A DNA stretch of 64,000 nt from contig JAXIVH010000007.1 in the NCBI GenBank assembly GCA_036785325.1, positions 1,019,887-1,083,886 on the forward strand, read 5' to 3'. The notes under the pieces are model-generated. The model worked only from the letters and a program-made list of their open reading frames with translations. It ran no database searches and was not told where the DNA came from. The translations under genes and the position numbers were made by a program. Of the stretch, positions 31,392 to 41,990 are shown piece after piece (position 1 is the stretch's first letter; the number at the start of each line of letters is the position of its first letter). The stretch is from Urophycis tenuis. Lineage: Eukaryota > Chordata > Actinopteri > Gadiformes > Phycidae.

Positions 31392-31860
31392 CATGAGCCT
31401 GCGCAAGAGGCTGGCAACATGTGCATTGACCGTTCTTCTTTTTTCCCCCCTTTGAAGCCTTTGTCCCTTTTTCTGGGTTTATCCCCACAAAGCGTCTGAA
31501 AAATGATACACTGGTTGAAAATCTAGTAATACACAGACAAACAGCACAACAAAGACAACAAATGCACTCTCCTCTTGTGTCTATGAATATTGTAAATGGC
31601 ACTAAAACTTTCTAAATCAAAGTCACTGTAATTGCTCCCATCACCAGACCTGTTGAAACCATGCTTGAGTCACAGCTAGGCCAGAAATAATGCTGGTGTG
31701 AACAGACAATATCTTACCTCTGGATGAATTCAAGCGTGCAGGCTGCCTCTTGGTACTGTAGGTTAAAGATGTAAAAACAGGAGAAAAAAAGACGCCAGCC
31801 CTGTCACAAAGGTGGACTCGATCCCTTCACAAACTATTTGGCCCTCAATGCTGAGCATCC

Positions 31861-32335
31861 AGCGGTGTGTGAGAGAGGGGGAGAGAGGTGTGTGTGAGAG
31901 AGGGGGAGAGAGAGAGAGAGGGGAAGAGAGGTGTGTGTGAGAGAGGGGGAGAGAGGTGTGTGTGAGAGAGGGAGAGAGGTGTGTGTGAGAGAGAGGGGGA
32001 GAGAAGTGTGTGTGAGAGAGGGAGAGAGGTGTGTGTGAGAGAGGGGGAGAGAGGTGTGTGTGAGAGGGGGAGAGAGAGGTGTGTGAGGGGGGGAGAGGTG
32101 TGTGTGAGAGAGAGGGGGAGAAAGGTGTGTGTAAGAGAGAGGGAGAGAGAGGTGTGTGTGAGAGAGGGGGAGAGAGAGGTGTGTGTGAGAGAGGGGGAGA
32201 GAGGTGTGTGTGAGAGAGAGGGGGAGAGAGGTGTGTGTGAGAGAAAGGGGGAGAGAGAGGTGTGTGTGAGAAGGGGAGAGAGAGGTGTGTGAGAGAGAGG
32301 GGGAGAGAGAGAGGTGTGTGTGTGTTTGAGTGTAG
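31861..32335. repeat. GAGAGGGGGAGAGAGGTGTGTGTGA minisatellite
   Basis: About 475 bp of irregular 20-36 bp units mixing GAGAGGGGG and GTGTGTGTGA, in an intron of the SAMD3-like gene. The antisense reading (SLSHTPLSPSL repeats) is not protein. Confidence 0.9.
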
Positions 32336-33657
32336 GGGGACTTACATCTGCAAAAACAATGAGTCCTGAGACATCTTCGGAAAAGTGAGAGAGAAGAAGA
32401 TGGATGACCTGATAGGACAGCTCGACATCATCGCGCTGACGAAGAACTTCCTTCATCCTTGCATTTGTCGGTTTACTGTTGAACATTTCCACAATCACTT
32501 TGCCACACTCTTCCATGGCAAGCTCAAGGCTACGCAGCACAGGAATCTCAGTAAGAAGCTCAAAGTGTGAGTATAGTCCTCTCTGACAGAACAAGTACGG
32601 CCACTTAGTTTTTAAAGTTGCAATGGTTGGTGTAGGTACAACATTGATGTGGCACCGCTGCAGATAGAAAGTAGAATCCATTAGCTGTTTTACCTCTGGT
32701 CTCTCAGCACCAGCCGTGCCATCCCGACTGTAGATCCCTTCCAGTTGTTGACGCTTGCTCTCCATTGTGTCCTCAGTGTCTTCTGGAGGGAGGCTGGGCT
32801 GGAATCTTGTACATCCGTACGTGTCCATAGGCCCTCTCTTTTGTCCATGGCTAGCTGAACGGTGCTGATGAACACTACTTGCGCGGTTCAGATTTTCAAT
32901 GCGATTTTTCACTTGAATCAGCAGGGATATGTATCCAACATCTAGAAGCTGTCCATTGTCTCGCTGATCGGCAAAACTTTCTGGGGACTGGTGAATGATG
33001 TTACGACAAACTACAAGGCACTGCGCTCGTGTTGGATTCAGCTCATACTTCCTCATCTCATCGGATATTATCCTTACCATCTGCCGTCGTGCAGCTGGTG
33101 AAGGTCTTTTACAAGATGAAATGGCAGTACGAATCTCCGCAAGCATAAGGTCCCATGGCACCTTAAAAGACTCTGCCCATGATTTTCTTACAGGCTGGGA
33201 GGTAGATGCGCTGTCCTCACTTCTAGATGGACTGATGATTAATGGGCAGTTGCTGCTGACTTCGGTGGTGGAGGATGGAACGATTTCAAGGTTTACTGTG
33301 ATAACGTTACTCTCTAAAAATGACAAAAAATATGAGATGGGTCATGTGAACTTAACTGAATGCATGAACAAAATATAACAACTGCAGAATCCTCTCCTCC
33401 CCCAGAAAATCAATCCAGATCCAAATCCCAGTAATGTTTTAAAATTGTGAAATATACAAATGCACATTGGTTATGAACTTCTGCAAGCCATGACATAATG
33501 AAATAGTACTGTAACCAAAACAGCAAGGATACCTGTTTGAAATACCTCCAAAAGTTGTCGTCTAACAAGAGGCAGTAAGTCTGCAAAGTCGTCCTCTTTT
33601 AGATATTTGAGTTCTTGAGTTGATGTAAAGCCACCAGCATTTACAATTCTATCAATA

Positions 33658-34463
33658 GCTGTGTATATATGGACACTTCTGATCTGATTAGAATAGGAAT
33701 ATTTTTTTAATCCGAACAGGAATCCCCTTGTATACGGCCCGATCGGAATAGATTTCTTTGATCGGATCAGAATTTTAATCGTAATAGAAAGGTGGTGTAG
33801 TCCGCTCAAATGCTACATATATACACTCTATTCCAATTGGTTTAGATGGGTGTTTTGTGGACGCCGAACTGATTGGCTATCACACAATATTCAGCGCAAC
33901 TTCCCAATTTATAAAGTACCATGGCAACTCGCATCGCCAGCGGAATGGGCTTTCTAACGGTCACCTCCTCTGGCGACACGTCTCCCATCATGTCACATCA
34001 TTTCATAAATGATGCTCTGGTCATTCTAAAATTTTCACACCATTCTTGGTCGCTGAATTCTTGCAGAACAACCCTCTCCCACCAATTCTGGCTTCGTACT
34101 CTCAACCAGAGACTTCTTGTTTGTTGAGGAGGAGGAGCTGTATTCAGTGAACGGATGACGAGACGTTGGAGTGCCGCTGTTTCGCGCCTGGCCTTTTGTA
34201 GGTGCAAAATTAAGTACAGCAGTGTCGCTTCCTGCTGCACTTTCAGAAAAACTAGAAATATAAATAAAACAAAGAAAACTTCCATGTCTATCTCGGTGTA
34301 TACCATACAACCAATGCCTATTACTAACCACGGCTCCAGGTAACTGCCTAAATGCGCGTGACAGGTATTCGAACGTTCATTTTAATATATACACTTCATT
34401 CCGATCAGACTAATCGGATCAGATCTATTCCGATCAGGGAAACAAGAGCCATATATACACAGC
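33658..34463 (-). mobile_element. Short PIF/Harbinger-like element
   Basis: The ends are inverted: GCTGTGTATATATGG (33658) and CCATATATACACAGC (ending 34463), with TA (or AAT) duplicated outside. Further imperfect inverted matches such as GATCGGAATAGA lie inside. The minus strand at about 34306-33998 encodes VRSQNWWERVVLQEFSDQEW and NFRMTRASFMK, the N-terminus of a HARBI1-type transposase. The catalytic region is absent. At 806 bp it is an internally deleted, non-autonomous copy inserted in the SAM-type exon. Confidence 0.7.
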
Positions 34464-34599
34464 TAATTATAGTGTTGTGGATAGATTCTAGAACATTCGG
34501 CAGTGCCCTAGGCACAATCTCCATCATTTTCTCCAGAAAAGTGAAAAAGAAAAAAAGAAAAGAAAAGTGTCTTCCGTTTGATTTTCAGGATGAACCTGC

Positions 34600-35135
34600 T
34601 TTAACTAGCTTCTAAACCAGACGTACACGAACGTTATAGCCCTAACCTTAGCCTATTAGTTATAGATTTAGATATAACTGAAACATTAACATAAGCGTAT
34701 TGTTTTCTAAGATTAACGGACAAACTATCCAACTAGCTACTGAACTAAATTTTGCTAGCTGAAATCACCTTGCTCATTAGCAGCTAAGTTAGTTAGCAGC
34801 TAAGTTAGTTCATTTAATTTGGTGCAAGTCCATGCTTAGTATACATCAACATCAAGTCCATGCTTAATATACATCAACATCACTGATACATGTTAAAACT
34901 ATGCATGACCTTCAAGAAATTCTAAATTATCTCACCAGATTATTGCGATTTTGTTAGATTTTGGTCGGTGATCTTCCAACATGGGACTCACCGTGTGTCC
35001 GTTGGGTTCGTTGGAGCCTTCTTCCCAGAATGCAAAAAATACAGTATGAACATGTTATTACCTCCGCCAAGGATTGCAGTTACATAGAAATGCGTGTTAT
35101 TTAACAATAAGGTGTTAAATAACAAAAATTAGGTG
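34600..35135. other. AT-rich spacer
   Basis: No gene. It contains short direct duplications (AGCAGCTAAGTTAGTT twice near 34780-34810; AGTCCATGCTTAATATACATCAACATCA-like units at 34828-34880). Confidence 0.4.
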
Positions 35136-35139
35136 TTAT

Positions 35140-36239
35140 TGTAGCACCCTACCCTATGAACTAACCTCTTCTATTAGAGCGGGCTCTGGGTTCTTTGGTT
35201 TGGTGTGTGGTGCCGAATTAACCTGTACTATCAAACAAACTAATGACAAAACTCCTTTTGTATACCAGGTAAGTGAACAAATTATACGGTGCCTCCACTT
35301 AGTAGAATTTGAAATAAAGATAATGTAAAATCCTACCAAGAATAAACAAATTCCAAGAGTAAATGATTCCTTTTATATTAATAAAATATGAAAGACAGAA
35401 AATTATTTACCATGTGATACCAATACAACAATATCTTACATAAACACAATATAAGAAAAACCCACAAAATAACCTTGTGTGCACACAATCCCAAATAAAA
35501 AAATACCCAAACGTTGCAGGCCTGAGTCGTGGCTTGGGATCGTTGAGGTCTCAAACCATTGACCGCTTCACTTAAACAAGCGAAATAAAACAAGTTATCA
35601 ATCCAGTGTACTGGTCCTGTTGGTACTCACTGTATGTCCCAGTCAGTGTTACCGCTGCTCGTCGGGGATGAATGATGAGGGGATGGATGATGTAAGGGGA
35701 TGAAGGTAAGAGGAACAAAGAAAAACCCAGGGACTGCTATCTGGTGACACCCACTTCCACTAGCCGCCGCTCGCCGCGTCGAGAGAACACAAAAAAGTCC
35801 AAGAAGTTTGTCCTGGTCAGGATCACTTCAAGTGCGCCTTAGTATCACCTCGTTCTGCTGGTAAACTCTGCATCTACCGCTGACATGAAGGCAATACCCC
35901 GCACAATCTGAACATGCTACCTCGCACGTGTCGCTCCTGTCTCTCTCTGATGCGAGTCCCGGATATCCCACCCCTTAGCTTAATTGATTGGTTGATAGCT
36001 TTCTACCACCACGGAAACAAGCAGACAGCAGACTGACAGGTAGTTGACAAATGAGTACCTTCGATGCATTAACACTATACAATAAACATTTTTAACATTT
36101 TGTATTAAACATATGAACTACCACAGCGTTTATGTAATTATAAAAAATAACAAAGAAATATATAATAATGAAATGAACTTAATGAACATATTATTGAACT
36201 TATTTATTTTCCTAAATGGTTTCACCAGACAGGGCTACA
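35140..36239. repeat. Candidate solo LTR
   Basis: Begins TGTAGC at 35140 and ends GCTACA at 36239, the TG...CA form with short inverted ends, and TTAT occurs on both outer sides (35136-35139 and 36240-36243). It holds no coding frame of note. At 1.1 kb it would be a solo LTR left by recombination. I have not found its partner or a primer site here, so this is tentative. Confidence 0.35.
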
Positions 36240-36244
36240 TTATT

Positions 36245-37090
36245 AACATACATTCCCTAAAAGATAACAGTAAGGCGCAGTTATTAAAAATAGAAGGTTA
36301 ATCATGTTGAAATTTGGGTGTAAATTAACAGAAACATTTTACAGTGAACATTAGAAACAAAATAGCGGGAGTCAAAAAGAAGCCCCTATTAAAATATGAA
36401 CTGTGTTGCGAAGGACTGTTGGTTCGTGGTTGTGCACGTGAACAGACCCTTCCCTTCTGCTGAGTCATTCAGTCAGAGCATGCACCCCTGATGACCCCCA
36501 ATCGGAGTGCGAGTCTGGGGGATGCTTGCGTTGATTGCACCCAGTGGCGGGAATACCAGAGCAGTTGGCTGGAGATGTGGAGGATAAGACATGGATATTA
36601 GGCTGCTGTGAATGATTGTCGTTTATCGTGTGCGTTCATACCTGTGAGTATCCATATGGTTCATTTTGTTTAGTTATGTTATTATGTTTAGTGTATAGTG
36701 TTATCAGTCTCTGTTTGTTAATGTACACTGTAAATGCTCTCGAGGTTACATTAGAAACATGAACATAGTCATTGTTAGTTACCGAATTACATGGTTAAGA
36801 ATAGCCTTTGATGTTTAGCAGTTAGAATGTGTGGAGTGAATTGTTATGTAGGAAGTAGTGCAATGTGTGTGTGTAAGAGAATAATAGACCTCAACTTTGG
36901 ACAGTACATCTCCTGCATTTTAGTCAGATGCACCACAGTGGCTTCTAACAATTTCTGAACAGAAAACATAGCCTCCATAACAAACTGATTGTTTGAATAT
37001 GAGTGTTAGACAGCTCAGTCACACACTACCTAGAATTTCAATTCATGGTGACCTTCTTCAGGGTGACCTTTGATGATTTGTTTGGGTCGT
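36245..37090. other. Spacer without recognisable gene
   Basis: No coding feature supported. A GC-richer patch at 36410-36560 and AT-rich flanks. It lies 3' of the broken transposase-like gene, where that protein's catalytic domain would be expected, but no DDE-like block can be read. Confidence 0.4.
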
Positions 37091-37092
37091 TC

Positions 37093-38460
37093 TTATGTTC
37101 CCTCTCCACTGTCGCCTACTGCAGGTAAGTTACCCCACTCTGCTGACACTGATTCTGACACTGGGCAAGAGAGGTCTTTGCATTCTGAACAATCACCATA
37201 CATGCATTTGATGTTTTCAGGGTCACATGTGATCGATTTCACCAGCTCGTCAAAGTTGACAGTGTTGATGACCCTGAGTTGGTGAAGCTTCTGAACGATG
37301 AATGTCAAATTCTCATGCATCTTGCACATGCATGTGTCCCGATCACTCAGCGTTGGAGCCACAACCCAGAATGGACGTAGGGAACAAAAAACGGAATAGG
37401 AGATGGATCTCTCTTCGGCCAGAAATTTCAGGTGCAAGTTCTTCATGGTATCTGAAAGGAACCGTTTTTGCTTTTTAGTTTTCTTTAGAGTGATGGTCTG
37501 CTTTTTCCCAGTGGTAATTCGGCTTACATCATCTCTATCGTAGAAAGCCCTCATGCTATCCACCAGATAATTCCCTACCCTTCTGTTTCGCCTTCGTTTG
37601 TAGGTGTAGCCGTCGGTCACATTCTGCCACCTTGACTTTGAAAAACCCAGCGAATCCTGGACAAGTCGTTGCAGTCTGTACTTCCTCAGAACATTCCCCG
37701 TTATGACTTTTGAAATGAGTTGCCTTTCCCTCTCCCCCTGTGCATTTTTGAACTTGTTCCTAATGTTGTCAATCAAAGCATGATGAAAGAAGTCTTTCGA
37801 ATGGTCGCAGATGGAAGCTGTCTAATTTTTCTTTTGAGTTTTGTTCGTGGAGACTCATTTTTCCCTTTCAACCTTTGTACTTGTTTTTTATATTTTTCCT
37901 TTCTTCTTGTTTCTTTAGTCAGAAGACCCTGTAACTCTTCAATTTGTTTTTCTAATTTATATTTTGTTCTCCTGTTCCTTCGCCGTCCTTCATCCCGTTG
38001 TCTAAAACACAAGTACATCACAATAAATACACATTGCATGTTAGCTTGAATGTTTCCATTGCCTACTTTGTAACTATAACCAACATTAGGCCACATGTAA
38101 TAACTGGTTATGCGTAGCACTGTAAGAAAGATACACAGATACACAACACACATAAACAAATTAAAACTAAACCTTGAGGAGCTGGGCTGCACATCTACAG
38201 CTTGTGCTGGCTCGGGGCTGTGTGGAGGAGTGACAAGGTCCTGCAGTGCCCTTTTTCTCTCTTTGACCCTACGATACGTCTCCCTCCACTTTCTGCGAAC
38301 ATTCCGCTGCTCTCTGGCACTGAGATCACCAATGTTCTTCCTTATGCCTGATTTTAGGTCTGACCTGTACTTTTCCTTTTCTTTAAATATCTTGCCTTCC
38401 TCTCTGGATCTGCGTCACGTCGTGCGCGATAGCGCCGCTGCTTTTCAGCAGCACTCAATG
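37093..38460 (-). pseudogene. Transposase-like gene of Element B, N-terminal half, frameshifted
   Basis: 38455-38170 encodes LSAAEKQRRYRARRDADPER, then after a shift SDLKSGIRKNIGDLSAREQR and KWRETYRRVKERKRAL. 38010-37800 encodes a coiled-coil-like segment (KLEKQIEELQGLLTKE). 37776-37093 encodes QRLVQDSLGFSKSRW, RIVT-type basic blocks, ISYSVFCSLRPFWVV, DRDTCMCKMHENLTF and CMYGDCSECKDLSCP (Cys-rich zinc-binding-like). I have seen this arrangement as the N-terminal part of a repeated fish and invertebrate transposon protein whose DDE domain follows, but I cannot name the superfamily. At least two frameshifts and loss of the C-terminal half: inactive. Confidence 0.55.
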
Positions 38461-38599
38461 GTTGATTGGGTCCCTGAAATTATGATTTACATTATAAACT
38501 GATCTCAGATGACAACAATAATAGTTAGGCTTATTAGTATTCATTCATTCATTATACTCTTTACATTCATTCATTCTTTTAATTCATATAAAAGAGGGC

Positions 38600-39348
38600 A
38601 CTACTCATTGCTGTTACCGCCACTCAGTGCTGTTACTTTTTTTTGGGTAACAGCAATGAGGGTAACAGCAATGAGTTTTTAGCATTAAATTAGCAATTGT
38701 GTGAAATCTAGCTACATAGCATCTATGTTAATAGCTTGAGCACAAAGAGGACATTCTTAAGATTTAACTGAATATTTCACTTTTTTTTCAACAAATACCA
38801 TCTTACAGATAATTTAGGTAACAGGACATACTTACCGTCTCTGACAGCTACAATATCATTAAATTTAAGGAAAAATGAATGAGAGAACTTACTTTTGATC
38901 TTCCCATGACTTTCAAATGATGTCACTTCCTGCTGAACATGAGAGCGATGGAATGTTCCAAAATTTTCAGAGGGGGAAATGTGTTTAGGTAACAGCCCTG
39001 AGTGAAAACCTGGGGACGCTACTAAAATGTGTGTTTTAACCAAAATATAATTAAGTTTTTATAAGAAAGTGTAGATAGAATATGTAGTCACACTTAAATG
39101 CAAAACAAAAATATTTTGGAAGGATTTTATTCATTATGCATTGAGGTAAAATGTAGCGTTTGGCTGTGGGGACAGGCAACAAAGGCTATGTTTCTAGGTG
39201 TTTTGGATGCCTTTTTATAATAAAAAAAATTACAGTATATATCTTTAATTTCTACAAGGATTCATGTGTATGGTGATTTGTTTAATAATAAAATGTAATT
39301 TATTTTATATTATTACTTGTTTTTATACATTTAATATGCTGGGGATGG
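38600..39348. repeat. Subterminal region of Element B with GTAACAG motifs
   Basis: GGTAACAGCAATGAG is repeated in tandem at about 38643-38674 next to inverted forms (CATTGCTGTTACC, CAGTGCTGTTAC at 38609-38638). Further GGTAACAG copies lie at about 38816 and 38987. Similar words (CTGTTACC, GGTAACAGGAA) occur near the left end at 28260-28640. No gene. Confidence 0.5.
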
Positions 39349-39664
39349 AAATGGCCATCATTCGGCGGAATCACCCTAAGAATAACAGACTTTTTCAGGG
39401 AAAAACAATAGACCAATAAGCATTCTACCCACTCTCAGCAAAATCATGGAAAGAATAGTATATGAGCAAATACAAAACTATTTCTGTGTAAATGACCTGA
39501 ACACAACTCATCAACATGCATACAGGAAGGGGCACTCCACACCTACTGCACCACACTGCATTACAGAGCAATAGTAGCATGGAATTCTTTACCACGTTTT
39601 TTGGTTAATGAAACAAGTAAGATGGCCTTTAAAATCAAATTAAAATTGTATTTGTTTACACAAG

Positions 39665-40470
39665 GTCAGAATCAGAATCATTTATTGCCATTTTTGCTAA
39701 CATAGTAGGAATTTGTCTCAGCGTTCCAATGTGTGCATTTCAACAAATATAGTGCAACCGGACAGGACAGTGCTAACAAGACAATAACAGGACAATTAAA
39801 GAAATCATGGCAATGGGTGATGAGATATATACAAGATAAAGAGTAAAGTGCAAGTGCAGAATTGAGTGCAATGTGATTTCTAGTCCTGGACAAGTATCAC
39901 AGGGAGGAGGGAAGGGGGGGGGGGGGGGGGGGGTTGGTAGCCAGAGTCGTTTACCAGCCTGACGGCTGAGGGGAAAAAACTAAGTCTATGACGGGTCCTT
40001 GCAGTTCCAGGCAGCCGCAACCTTCTCCCAGAAGGAAGCGGGGTGAAGAGGCTGTGACCTGGGGGCGAGGGGTCGGCCATGATCTTTTTTGCCCTTCTCA
40101 GAGCCCTGGTGTCATGTAGGGACTTGAGGGAGGGCAAGGGAACGCCGATCACCCTACCCTCTCCGCTGATCGAATCACCCGCTGCAGCCTGGCCTTGTCC
40201 TTGGCCACTGCAGCAGGGAACCAGGTGATGGAGTGGGTGAGGATGGACTCAATGATGGCGGTGTAGAACTGAGTCATCATCGTCCTCGGCAGCCTAAATT
40301 TTTTAAGCTGCTGAAGGAAGAACATCCTCTTGTGGGCCTTTTTCAAAAGGGCCGTGATATTCGGCCCCCACTTCAAGTCCCGGGAGAGAGTCAGGCCTAG
40401 GAAGCGGCAAGACTCCACGGAGGCAACCGGGGTTTCACCCAGCATGAAGGGAGTGGGTGGGGCTGCGTGG
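39665..40470 (-). mobile_element. Rex1-like LINE 3' end, 5'-truncated
   Basis: The minus strand encodes the end of a Rex1-type ORF2: VESCRFLGLTLSRDLKWGPN, RMFFLQQLKKFRLPRTMMTQ and ILTHSITWFPAA (40445-40149), then the C-terminal segment RALRRAKKIMADPSPPGHSL and RHRLSFFPSAVRLVN (40152-39880). The 3' end at the left has a hexamer tail (TCAGAA units, 39665-39680). There is one frame change at about 40150 and a G run at 39917-39934. It abuts the end of LINE-B. Confidence 0.75.
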
Positions 40471-40591
40471 TGGAGGTGTTACATGATTTGGTTTTGCTTT
40501 TTATTCCTCTTTTAAAAGAGGCTATTTACCTTTTCCTGTGGATCTCATAAAGTACATAAGGGTACTATGACTATGGGTTGATCAGAACTGA

Positions 40592-40930
40592 ATAGAACGA
40601 AGGTTACAGTTGTAACTACGGTTCTATGTGTCCCGGATGACCGCCAGAGGCGGTGCTTTAAGCACTGGATAACTCCGCCCGCGCTAGCGCATGTCGAGTA
40701 CGAATAACAACAACGTCACCTGTGACTCCTGCGTGACCACCGGGAGGCTATATCTTCCGGTGTCAGCAGGAAATCGGCTCCCAAAATCTGCTCATGAACG
40801 CGCAAGAATTCTGAGTGACAGAACGCTCTGGCGGTCATCCGGGACTCATAGAACCGTAGTTACAACTGTAACCTTCGTTCTATTTTGTCCCTACTGACCG
40901 CCAGAGGCGGTGCTTTAAGCACTGGATGAT
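40592..40930. repeat. DIRS terminal/internal complementary repeats
   Basis: ATAGAACGAAGGTTACAGTT... (40592-40627) is the exact reverse complement of 40848-40883. The match extends with one mismatch through GTCCCGGATGACCGCCAGAG (40628-40650) and CTCTGGCGGTCATCCGGGAC (40827-40846). In addition GACCGCCAGAGGCGGTGCTT with the following TTAAGCACTGGAT occurs as a direct repeat (40639-40670 and 40896-40927). Such paired inverted plus direct copies are expected where a DIRS terminal repeat meets the internal complementary region used for circular DNA formation. Confidence 0.75.
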
Positions 40931-40979
40931 ATATACCAACAGCGTCATGAAGAATCCCACAACCACCTTACTGATGAGT

Positions 40980-41990
40980 GGTTGAAGACCCAGGGCAAAG
41001 GACCACGCCCAACGGGTGGGGAGCAGCAACATTAAGCCGGTAAAACCGATGGAAAGTACCCGGCGAGAAGCTGCAAGACGAGACCAAGAAGCTGCAATAC
41101 AGATGTCGTCCAGGGGTACGCCTCTCAGGGCAGCCCAGGACGTGGAGACACCCCGTGTGGAGTGGCATCTGACCCCTGTCGGCAATGCACGACCGTTGAC
41201 CCTGTAAGCATGAGAAATGGTGTCCACGATCCAATGAGAAAGGCGCTGTTTGGAGAGGGCACAACCCCTGTTATGACCCCCATAGCAAACAAACAATTGT
41301 TCTGTCTGCCGCACCTGTGCAGTGGCACCTATATAGGCAACCAGGGCCCGCACAGGACACAAAGCACGCAGCTCACCATCAGCCGCTGGGGGATCAAACC
41401 GCGCCAGGTGGATAGGGCGGTTGACATGGCCACGGGGCAGGGTCTTTGGCAGGAACGCAACATTAGGCCACAGGGTCACCCCTGAACCCTCAGGCCCCCA
41501 ACACAGGCAGGACTCGCTGACAGACAAAGCATGCAGCTCCCCCACCCGTTTCGCTGAGGTGATGGCCAGAAGAAAGGCTGTCTTCAATGACAGCCAATTG
41601 AGGTCAGCCTGGGTGAGAGGCTCAAAGGGTGAAGAAGACAGGGCCTTCAGCACCAGGGAGAGATCCCAGGCTGGGACCCTGGGGGACACAGAGGGCCGCA
41701 GCCTCGACGCCCCCCTCAGAAACAGAGACACCAGCCGCTGGCACCCTACGGTGGCATTGTTTATCAGGCCATGCTGCGATGAAATGGCTGCCACATACAC
41801 CTTCAAAGTGGAAGGTGCACGGCCGTCGTCCAGGAGGGACTGCAGAAAGTCCAGAACGGTGGCCACTGGACAAGAGGTGGGGTCCTCCCCCCTGTCAGCG
41901 CACCAGGCAGAGAACCTCCTCCACTTGCTCTCATACTGGAGGCGGGTGGACGATGCACGAGCATGCGAGATGGTTCATCGGACAGGCTCC
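40980..41990 (-). pseudogene. DIRS tyrosine recombinase, frameshifted near its end
   Basis: The minus-strand frame 41866-40880, with upstream continuation from about 41990, encodes VLDFLQSLLDDGRAPSTLKV, then TSAKRVGELHALSVSES (catalytic Arg) and VRCHSTRGVSTSWAALRGVP (H-x-x-R). The segment with the nucleophilic Tyr (FHRFYRLNVAA) is in another frame (about 41070-41030), so a frameshift after PLDDICIAASW separates it. The enzyme would recombine the circular cDNA into the target without a duplication. Confidence 0.8.

Larger units (their letters stand above)
31722..34560 (-). pseudogene. SAMD3-like (SAM-domain) gene, interrupted by a Harbinger
   Basis: The main exon (33313-32346) encodes FKVPWDLMLAEIRTAI, PSPAARRQMVRIISDEMRKY, CLVVCRNIIHQSPESFAD, LLIQVKNRIENLNR, DTYGCTRFQPSLPPEDTEDT and a KTKWPYLF block. 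This is the architecture of the expanded fish SAMD3-like family (SAM domain, then an alpha-helical C-terminal region). It ends at a GTAAGT donor (32340-32345), and a short exon at 31761-31722 (YQEAACTLEFIQR) fits the next part. Upstream, 33657-33530 encodes the SAM-type segment (IVNAGGFTSTQELKYLKEDDF), cut by the 33658-34463 insertion; beyond it, EIVPRALPNVLES (34545-34470) continues in the same frame. Function unknown; it may be cargo of Element B. Confidence 0.6.

Noticed and set aside
31845..32340. C-terminal (S/T)LSPSLTHTP repeats as a protein tail of the SAMD3-like gene
   Set aside because: They follow a good GTAAGT donor at 32340-32345 and are readthrough of an intronic minisatellite.
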